The position numbers and the translations under genes are program-made. The notes beneath the pieces are model-generated. The model saw nothing but the letters and a program-made list of their open reading frames with translations, had not been told where the DNA came from and did not search any database. A DNA stretch of 6,102 nucleotides from Chloroflexota bacterium (lineage in GTDB: Bacteria > Chloroflexota > Anaerolineae > Anaerolineales > UBA4823), in assembly GCA_021849525.1 (NCBI GenBank), contig JAJZSS010000118.1:1-6102 (forward strand), written 5' to 3'. Below are positions 1-4,471 of this stretch, piece after piece; the stretch's first letter is position 1; each line of letters begins with the position of its first letter.

Positions 1-450
1 GCTGCGAACGCTCATCAGCAGCTCGGGGCGAATACCCAACGCCTGATCGCGCACGAGCACCAGGATCTGGAAGAACAAGATCAAAAAGATGATAATAATT
101 TTTGGGAAATCTCCGACACCAAACAGAAGCAGGATTACAGGAACCAGGACGACTTTCGGGATTGGATAAAGCAGGTATATTATCGGGGCAAATATGCGGT
201 TCAGGCGCTCCGATTGCCCCAGGGCTAACCCTGCTGGCACGGCGAACAAAATTGCCAGGGTAGTGCTGGCGAGGACCCGCCACAGGCTCATTAAAAAGTG
301 GCGCGGTAGATTCCCGTTCTGCATTTCCCGGATGAGGGCCGTGCCGACAGTCAATGGAGCTGGTAGGATGGGTTTATCCAGCAGCCAGGCTGAAATCTGC
401 CAGATTAAGAGCAGAACCAAGATCGCGCCAAGTAAATCGCGTCGTTTCAT
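1..450 (-). CDS. ABC transporter permease, SsuC/TauC-like (3' end missing)
   Basis: This is the inner-membrane permease of an ABC importer of the nitrate/sulfonate/taurine type (BPD_transp_1 family). The frame is open from ATG at 450 to the window edge, giving 150 residues where the family usually has about 250. A first membrane segment covers roughly residues 6-24. The linker LPAPLTVGTALI follows, typical of this family. Further hydrophobic segments lie near residues 73-85, 101-120 and 127-142, including the family stretch YLLYPIPKVVLVPVILLLFG. The visible part stops at LLMSVRS, where the EAA loop that docks on the ATPase would begin, so that motif is not seen. The start overlaps the ATPase stop as ATGA, and GGTGAGGG lies directly before the ATG, which indicates translational coupling. 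The family call is firm; the substrate is unknown. Confidence 0.9.
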   Translation of the reverse strand, partial: MKRRDLLGAILVLLLIWQISAWLLDKPILPAPLTVGTALIREMQNGNLPRHFLMSLWRVLASTTLAILFAVPAGLALGQSERLNRIFAPIIYLLYPIPKVVLVPVILLLFGVGDFPKIIIIFLILFFQILVLVRDQALGIRPELLMSVRS

Positions 451-1211
451 CCCTCACCAATCCTGCGCCGCAGGTCCCGCACCAGACGGACATATTCAGG
501 TGAGTCGCGATATTCTGGCTGGCCAGACCCGGGATTATCGATGATTTCCGGCTGCCGGTTGGGAGGCTGGCCTAAAAGGAGAATTTTGCGACCGAGGATA
601 ACAGCCTCTTCAATGGCGTGGGTTACCATTACCAGCGTCAGATTATTCTCCTGGAGTAATTCGAGCGTGAGCTGCTGCAGCCCCTCCCGTGTGGGGGCAT
701 CCAGCGAAGAAAAGGGTTCATCCATCAACAGTAGATCTGGATTCAATGCCAGCGTGCGAGCAATCGCTACCCGCTGGCGCTGTCCGCCGGATAATTGGCC
801 TGGAAATTTGTGTTTTTCAGCGGTTAAGCCCAGGCGCTCCAGCCAGGGGTCCACACTCAAGTTGGCTTTGACTGCAGCCGGGGCGTGTTTGCCATCTGGT
901 CCATAAAATGTGCGCACCTTAAAGCCCAACACAGCATTCTGGCTGACGGTAGCCCAGGGTAACAAGCCAAAATCTTGCAAGATCAGGCCAGTCTGCGGGC
1001 GCGGGCGGGTCAGCACGCTTCCATCCACCAGCACCTGACCTTTGGTGGGCATGCGCAAACCTGCCAACAGATATAACAAGGTGCTCTTGCCACACCCGGA
1101 AGGACCTAAGACTGCCCAGGCTTCCCCCCGCTTAGCCTGCCAATTAAAATCATCAAAGACCGGCGTAAGGGCATTCTGGTAGGCAAACCTAACAGACAGA
1201 AGTTTGATCAT
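447..1211 (-). CDS. ABC transporter ATP-binding protein, SsuB/TauB-like
   Basis: This is the cytoplasmic ATPase that powers the importer formed with the neighbouring permease and binding protein. All nucleotide-binding motifs are present in the 254 residues: Walker A GPSGCGKST at 36-44, Q-loop glutamine 79, signature LSGGQRQR at 140-147, Walker B LLLMDEP at 160-166, D-loop SLDA at 169-172 and switch histidine 198. The protein should therefore be active. Two details differ from typical SsuB/TauB proteins: the signature has Q where M is common, and the helical region at about 97-122 (FKVRTFYGPDGKHAP onward) looks roughly ten residues longer. An in-frame TGA lies nine bases before the ATG, so the start is fixed. 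No clear Shine-Dalgarno sequence precedes it. The gene sits between the binding protein gene and the permease, with which it shares the ATGA overlap. Confidence 0.95.
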   Translation of the reverse strand: MIKLLSVRFAYQNALTPVFDDFNWQAKRGEAWAVLGPSGCGKSTLLYLLAGLRMPTKGQVLVDGSVLTRPRPQTGLILQDFGLLPWATVSQNAVLGFKVRTFYGPDGKHAPAAVKANLSVDPWLERLGLTAEKHKFPGQLSGGQRQRVAIARTLALNPDLLLMDEPFSSLDAPTREGLQQLTLELLQENNLTLVMVTHAIEEAVILGRKILLLGQPPNRQPEIIDNPGSGQPEYRDSPEYVRLVRDLRRRIGEG

Positions 1212-1238
1212 GAAGAAATTTCAGCAATTGGGAGGATG

Positions 1239-1244
1239 ATTATA
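1239..1244 (-). promoter_or_regulatory. Possible -10 box upstream of the ATPase gene
   Basis: A perfect TATAAT is read on the minus strand 27 bases before the ATPase start codon. It would place transcription start near 1232 with a leader of about 20 bases. No good -35 hexamer lies 16-18 bases further upstream, and the TG of an extended -10 is one base out of place. It could be an internal promoter giving the ATPase-permease pair separate expression, or a chance match in an AT-rich gap. Confidence 0.35.
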
Positions 1245-1278
1245 CACGCCAAACTATTTTACCCCACGAAAGGAAGGA

Positions 1279-1324
1279 CGCAGCAGATTTAAAGCCCAGT
1301 TATACTGGGAGAAAACCTGCTGCG
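1279..1324. repeat. Nested inverted repeat between binding-protein and ATPase genes
   Basis: The outer arms CGCAGCAG (1279-1286) and CTGCTGCG (1317-1324) are perfect 8-base complements. Inside them, CCCAGT (1295-1300) and ACTGGG (1304-1309) form a second perfect stem around a three-base loop. Short A- and T-rich bulges separate the two stems and could pair partly. On the minus-strand transcript this would be a two-storey hairpin of 46 bases just after the binding-protein gene. No T-run follows the outer stem, and only CTTTAAAT follows the inner one, so it is not a standard terminator. It may protect the upstream mRNA, lower readthrough into the ATPase gene, or bind a protein. Confidence 0.6.
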
Positions 1325-1351
1325 CCTGCAACTGTAAACCTATAGCTGTGC

Positions 1352-1366
1352 GCCCTGGATCAGGGC
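1352..1366. repeat. Short hairpin spanning the binding-protein stop codon
   Basis: GCCCTG (1352-1357) and CAGGGC (1361-1366) form a perfect 6-base GC-rich stem with a three-base loop. The TGA stop of the binding-protein gene (1360-1362) straddles the loop and one arm. No T-run follows on either strand, so it does not qualify as an intrinsic terminator. Together with the larger inverted repeat 28 bases beyond it, it may help stabilise the 3' end of this message. Confidence 0.4.
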
Positions 1367-2364
1367 AATAAACTCGCGTTTACAGAATCAGCATAAATCA
1401 GATCTTTGCTAACCAGGCCTTTGGATTTGGCCCAGGCGAGTGTATCATCCCACTGCGCTTGCGTCGGTACCCCCGAAGTACTGAAAACAGGCATCTTGAA
1501 CGTCGGCAATAATGGTCCTGGTACCAGTTTCTGGTCTGAAAGGATGCCTTTATATTGGTCCGGGCTGGTATTTAGCTGAGTGACGGCTTCTTCTACAGCT
1601 TTAAGAAATGCCCGGATGGCTTCGGGATGCTGATCGATGATCTCTTTGCGAAAAGACAGGGTGCTGAAGCTGTATTCCGGGTGGCTGGTGTCAGCGAGGA
1701 TCACACGCGCCCCTTGCGAAACTGCCAGCGAGGTAAGTGGCTCTGGCAGGACTGCCGCTTTCAATTCTCCATTGAGCAGAAGCTCGACCCGGCTGGAGAT
1801 ATTGGGAACGGCAATGCTTTTAATGTCGGCTTCCGCAAACCCTTCCGCTTCCAGCAGGCGAGAAGTCACATATTCAATCACCGTTCCTTGCGAAATTCCG
1901 ATTTCAACACCTTTTAGATCATCGAGGGTTTCGATCCCGCTGTTGCCAGCGACCAGGATGGCGAAGAGCGAGTCCTGGGCGGTGGCGCTGCGCGCGTAGC
2001 GTACAATCTCCACTCGGGTTTCATTTTGATTATAGAACATCGTGGAGAGGACTTCATTGATCATCCCATCCGCCTGCCCGGCAGAGATCAATTGATCGCG
2101 TTCAGGGGCAGCCTGGGCGGGGATCAATTCCACTTTGACCCCATTCTTTTCAAAAAGCCCTTCCTTCTGAGCAACCCGGATTGGGAGTGTGTCCAGGACA
2201 GGCAGGATCACTACTTTGAGGGTAACTGGTTCGATCGTTTCGGCGGGTTGTTGATCGCCTGGTGATGCGGTAGTTGGAAAGCTTCCGCTGGGGCTGCAGG
2301 CTCCCAGCACCAGAGCAAGGCTAATTAACAGGCCGAATGAATAACGGGTGACTTTATTGAGCAT
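1360..2364 (-). CDS. ABC transporter substrate-binding lipoprotein, NMT1/SsuA-like
   Basis: This is the extracytoplasmic solute receptor of the importer. The 334-residue product starts with a lipoprotein signal: basic MLNKVTR, a hydrophobic core to about residue 20, and lipobox LGAC with the lipidated cysteine at 23. A short Ser/Pro/Thr/Glu-rich linker (about 24-45) follows. The periplasmic-binding fold begins at LKVVILPVLDTLPIRVAQKEGLF, whose pattern is characteristic of the NMT1/SsuA family. Further family features are LDDLKGVEIGIS near 145-156 and the region LLLNGELKAAVLPEP near 197-211. The start is supported by an AAAGGAG ribosome binding site ten bases upstream. The gene is first in the minus-strand unit, 148 bases ahead of the ATPase. 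Candidate ligands include sulfonates, nitrate-like anions, thiamine precursors and others; sequence alone does not choose between them. Confidence 0.93.
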   Translation of the reverse strand: MLNKVTRYSFGLLISLALVLGACSPSGSFPTTASPGDQQPAETIEPVTLKVVILPVLDTLPIRVAQKEGLFEKNGVKVELIPAQAAPERDQLISAGQADGMINEVLSTMFYNQNETRVEIVRYARSATAQDSLFAILVAGNSGIETLDDLKGVEIGISQGTVIEYVTSRLLEAEGFAEADIKSIAVPNISSRVELLLNGELKAAVLPEPLTSLAVSQGARVILADTSHPEYSFSTLSFRKEIIDQHPEAIRAFLKAVEEAVTQLNTSPDQYKGILSDQKLVPGPLLPTFKMPVFSTSGVPTQAQWDDTLAWAKSKGLVSKDLIYADSVNASLLP

Positions 2365-2374
2365 ATCTGCATTT

Positions 2375-2381
2375 CTCCTTT
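2375..2381 (-). promoter_or_regulatory. Ribosome binding site of the substrate-binding protein gene
   Basis: AAAGGAG is read on the minus strand ten bases before the ATG at 2364. It is the strongest Shine-Dalgarno match in the window and fixes the start of the lipoprotein. A second ATG nearer to it is out of frame. Confidence 0.75.
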
Positions 2382-2461
2382 GACAGAATAATATCGATCA
2401 CAAATAATCCCTGGCTTTGTTCTTGCAACGATGGAATTAAATACAGATGGGAACTGCTGCG

Positions 2462-2470
2462 ATTATAGCA
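2462..2470 (-). promoter_or_regulatory. Extended -10 promoter for the ABC transporter unit
   Basis: TGCTATAAT is read on the minus strand, a perfect extended -10 element. It would start transcription near 2455 and give a leader of about 90 bases before the binding-protein gene. There is no good -35 at normal spacing; the best, TTATCA at 2487-2492, sits 19 bases away and matches at four of six positions. An imperfect inverted repeat occupies that place instead, which suggests control by a bound regulator. Confidence 0.55.
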
Positions 2471-2473
2471 TGC

Positions 2474-2496
2474 TCCCTAATAGATCTGATAAGGGA
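2474..2496. repeat. Imperfect 23-base inverted repeat, possible operator
   Basis: TCCCTAAT (2474-2481) and ATAAGGGA (2489-2496) are complementary at seven of eight positions around a 7-base spacer. The dyad lies directly upstream of the minus-strand extended -10 and covers its -35 region. The size and spacing fit a dimeric regulator. No regulator gene of a recognised DNA-binding family is present in the window, and the assignment rests on symmetry and position only. Confidence 0.4.
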
Positions 2497-2524
2497 ACTG
2501 TGAGAATTCCACCAGGACCATCGC

Positions 2525-2553
2525 TTGACACATGCTTGTGGCTATGCTACAGT
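2525..2553 (+). promoter_or_regulatory. Sigma-70-type promoter for the Roadblock-V4R operon
   Basis: A perfect -35 TTGACA (2525-2530) is followed after the ideal 17 bases by TACAGT (2548-2553), which matches TATAAT at four of six positions. A TG at 2545-2546 gives it the extended -10 form. Transcription would start near 2560, leaving a leader of about 110 bases before the Roadblock start. Its start site lies about 105 bases from that of the divergent ABC promoter, so the two could share regulation. Confidence 0.65.
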
Positions 2554-2600
2554 TAGTTTGCAAAAGAAAGCGCGTGACAATCGATTAAATGAAAAATAAT

Positions 2601-2633
2601 TGCCAGATACTGTCTGGCAGACAAAAGTGTCTG
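2601..2633 (+). repeat. Tandem small hairpins and TGTCTGG repeat in the 5' leader
   Basis: TGCCAGA (2601-2607) pairs perfectly with TCTGGCA (2613-2619) around a 5-base loop. CAGACA (2618-2623) pairs perfectly with TGTCTG (2628-2633) around a 4-base loop. The two stems share two bases, so they compete slightly. TGTCTGG occurs twice as a direct repeat (2611-2617 and 2628-2634), which also allows the first arm to pair with the second copy. This may be an RNA switch, a protein-binding leader or a DNA operator. On the minus strand the first stem is followed by ATTATTTTTC and could act as a weak terminator of antisense transcripts. Confidence 0.5.
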
Positions 2634-2661
2634 GTTCACCTGTAAAAATGATCATCGTATC

Positions 2662-2667
2662 GTGAGG
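2662..2667 (+). promoter_or_regulatory. Ribosome binding site that decides the Roadblock start
   Basis: GTGAGG stands six bases before an in-frame TTG at 2674. The GTG within it (2662) could itself open the frame but has no Shine-Dalgarno sequence ahead of it. Good spacing favours TTG 2674 as the true start. Confidence 0.5.
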
Positions 2668-2673
2668 TTTGCT

Positions 2674-3045
2674 TTGACCAAATCGCGTTCTCAACTTATG
2701 ATCGACCGCCTGCGCGAGCTGCAGGCTTCCTCCCCGGATATTGAGGCGTCTGCAGTCGTCAGTGTAGATGGATTGTGTATTGCATCGGCCCTGCCGCGCG
2801 AAGTGGAAGAGGACCGGGTTTCAGCGATGTCGGCAGCCATGCTTTCTCTGGGAGAACGGATCGCCTCTGAGCTGGGCCGGGGAACATTAAATCAGGTTTA
2901 TATCCGGGGTGAAAATGGATATGTCATTTTGATGGCAGTTGGCGAAGAAGCAGTCCTGACTACTTTGGCGGGCCAGCAAGCCAAACTGGGTTTGATCCTG
3001 TTGGACATGCGCCGGGCGGTTGAAGCACTGGCTCAACTCATCTAA
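2674..3045 (+). CDS. Roadblock/LC7 domain protein
   Basis: This is a single-domain Roadblock/LC7 protein of about 123 residues, close to the usual length of the family. After a short basic N-terminus, the first helix (about 7-18) leads to the first strand pair IEASAVVSVDGLCIASALP (23-41). A long helix of EEDRVSAMSAAMLSLGERIASEL type (45-67) follows. The second half has strands QVYIRGENGYVILMAVG (74-90) and AVLTTLA (93-99), and ends in a helix. There is no signal peptide or membrane segment, so it is cytoplasmic. Family members dimerise and often act on small GTPases, as MglB does on MglA, but no GTPase gene is seen here. TTG 2674 is chosen because of GTGAGG six bases upstream; GTG 2662 would add four residues. 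The stop overlaps the V4R start (TAATG). The biological role is not known. Confidence 0.9.
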   Translation: MTKSRSQLMIDRLRELQASSPDIEASAVVSVDGLCIASALPREVEEDRVSAMSAAMLSLGERIASELGRGTLNQVYIRGENGYVILMAVGEEAVLTTLAGQQAKLGLILLDMRRAVEALAQLI

Positions 3046-3692
3046 TGGTACATAGCATGGAACCTCATCCCCCAAGTGAATATAACTACGCCAACAAGTT
3101 CGCCCTGATTACTTTGAAATCGCTCGAAGATGTCATGGGTAAAAATGGGTTGAATGCCATTCTCAACCTGGCTCACTTACCCGATCTGGTTGAAAACCTG
3201 CCACCCGACAACCTGGGTAAAGAATTCAATTTCTCAGACTTCTCAGCGATCAACGAAGCCCTGGAAGTCATGTACGGTGCACGAGGAGGCCGGGGACTGG
3301 CATTGCGCGCCGGGCGGGCAGCCTTTGCGGATGGTCTGCGGAACTTTGGAGCACTGGCAGGCGCAGGCGATCTGGCATTCAAAGTCCTCCCGCTATCCGC
3401 CAAAATGCGGATAGGGATCCCGGCGATGGCTAAGATTTTCAGCCAGATCAGCGACCAGTACAGCACTGTGCAGGAACGCGAACACGAATTCATATATACC
3501 ATCCACCGCTGCCCGGTGTGCTGGGGCCGTTCCGGCTCGGACAAGCCGGTCTGTTTTATTGCCACGGGCTTGCTTCAGGAAGGGCTGAAATGGGTCTCTG
3601 GAGGCAGCGAGTTCCGCGTCAATGAATCCCAATGTGTTGCAATGGGACATCCAGTGTGTGAGTTCGTTATTCAAAAGCAGCCGATCGGCTAA
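3045..3692 (+). CDS. V4R domain protein (4-vinyl reductase-like)
   Basis: The 215-residue product has the V4R small-molecule-binding fold, named after 4-vinyl reductase (BchJ) and also found in the sensor part of XylR/DmpR-type regulators. The N-terminal half includes YGARGGRGLALRAGRAAFADG (77-97), typical of the family. The C-terminal half carries the hallmark ESQCVAMGHPVCEFVI (194-209). Five cysteines (156, 159, 170, 197, 205) lie where V4R proteins carry metal-binding cysteines, and zinc binding is inferred. There is no DNA-binding or output domain and no membrane segment. The start shares one base with the Roadblock stop (TAATG) and has no ribosome binding site of its own, so translation is probably coupled; ATG 3057 is an alternative start. 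The pairing with Roadblock suggests that the two products act together. A true 4-vinyl reductase activity is unlikely, as no chlorophyll genes are near. Confidence 0.85.
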   Translation: MVHSMEPHPPSEYNYANKFALITLKSLEDVMGKNGLNAILNLAHLPDLVENLPPDNLGKEFNFSDFSAINEALEVMYGARGGRGLALRAGRAAFADGLRNFGALAGAGDLAFKVLPLSAKMRIGIPAMAKIFSQISDQYSTVQEREHEFIYTIHRCPVCWGRSGSDKPVCFIATGLLQEGLKWVSGGSEFRVNESQCVAMGHPVCEFVIQKQPIG

Positions 3693-3713
3693 ATATCAAT
3701 TCAGGATATCGTC

Positions 3714-3749
3714 ATGGCGGATACAATTAATCGGGTGGTATGCGTCTAA
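3714..3749 (+). CDS. Possible 11-codon leader ORF overlapping the GT2 start
   Basis: ATG 3714 opens a frame for MADTINRVVCV and ends at TAA 3747-3749, ten bases into the glycosyltransferase gene in another frame. CAGGA lies seven bases before this ATG and is a better ribosome site than anything at the glycosyltransferase ATG (3740), where GGGTGG is too close. Its translation could bring ribosomes to the real start. The ORF is very short and may be chance; the peptide itself resembles nothing I recognise. Confidence 0.25.
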   Translation: MADTINRVVCV

Positions 3750-4471
3750 CAGTTGTTATTCCAACCTATAACGAGGCGGAGAACCTTGCCAAGCTGGTCT
3801 CCGCCTTATTTCTTCTGCCAATCCCAGAGCTAAGTTTACTGGTGGTGGATGATCATAGCCCGGATGGAACAGGAGAGCTTGCGGAGCAGCTGGCTGAACA
3901 ACATGCCGGGTGCTTCAGTGTCCTTCACAGGCAGGGTAAGCTGGGCCTGGGCACAGCCTATATTACTGGTTTTCAGGCGGCATTAGATTCTGGCGCTGAA
4001 GCTATCGGACAAATGGACGCCGATTTCTCTCACCCCCCAGAGCTGCTGGTAGACCTATTAGAGATGCTGAACTGCTGTGATGTTGTCATGGGCTCGCGTT
4101 ATGTTCCTGGAGGCGCCGTGGATGACTGCTGGCCCGCCTGGCGAAAAGGATTATCCGCTTTCGGGAATATCTACGCCCGCTCGATATTGAAGCTGCCCAT
4201 GCACGACGCAACTGGAGGTTTTCGCCTTTGGCACCGCCGCTCATTACTCCATATGCCTCTGGAGCGAGTTCGGTCGAATGGATACGGATTTCAAATCGAA
4301 ATGGCTCATATTGCCTGCCGTTTAGGTTACAATTTCCGGGAAGTACCATTCTACTTCGCTGACCGGCGCTGGGGAAAATCCAAAATGTCTCTGCGCATTC
4401 AAATTGAAGCAGCAATCCGCGTCTGGCAGATGTTATTTGAGTACCGCGACCTCCACCCCATCTCCTCCTGA
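3740..4471 (+). CDS. Polyprenol monophosphomannose synthase-like GT2 glycosyltransferase
   Basis: The 243-residue product is a GT2 (GT-A fold) enzyme of the dolichol/polyprenol-phosphate mannose synthase group, which transfers mannose from GDP-mannose to a lipid phosphate at the inner face of the membrane. Motifs in order are VVIPTYNE (5-12), VVDDHSPDGT (35-44), the metal-binding DADFSHPP (93-100), GSRYVPGG (118-125), ATGGFR (157-162), GYGFQIEM (181-188) and FADRRWGKSKM (206-216). It lacks the C-terminal GtrA-like or membrane region of larger relatives, so it matches the short, soluble or peripheral form. A related sugar donor or lipid cannot be excluded. The start is fixed by an in-frame TAA ten bases upstream and by family alignment, but no well-placed ribosome site precedes it. 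It follows the V4R gene after 47 bases with no terminator and overlaps the transporter gene. Confidence 0.88.
   Translation: MRLTVVIPTYNEAENLAKLVSALFLLPIPELSLLVVDDHSPDGTGELAEQLAEQHAGCFSVLHRQGKLGLGTAYITGFQAALDSGAEAIGQMDADFSHPPELLVDLLEMLNCCDVVMGSRYVPGGAVDDCWPAWRKGLSAFGNIYARSILKLPMHDATGGFRLWHRRSLLHMPLERVRSNGYGFQIEMAHIACRLGYNFREVPFYFADRRWGKSKMSLRIQIEAAIRVWQMLFEYRDLHPISS

Noticed and set aside
194..906. Plus-strand open frames across the permease and ATPase genes
   Set aside because: They are shadows of clearly coding minus-strand genes and their translations show no family features.
2365..2460. TPP riboswitch in the leader of the NMT1-like binding-protein gene
   Set aside because: The leader was read on the minus strand for the conserved CTGAGA and the second core segment of the THI box; neither is present.
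2574..2600. Second plus-strand promoter, GTGACA and AATAAT
   Set aside because: The spacer is only 15 bases and a much better promoter lies just upstream.
2648..2665. Five-codon ORF (MIIVS) just before the Roadblock gene
   Set aside because: It has no ribosome binding site, is only five codons long and adds nothing that the GTGAGG-TTG start does not explain.
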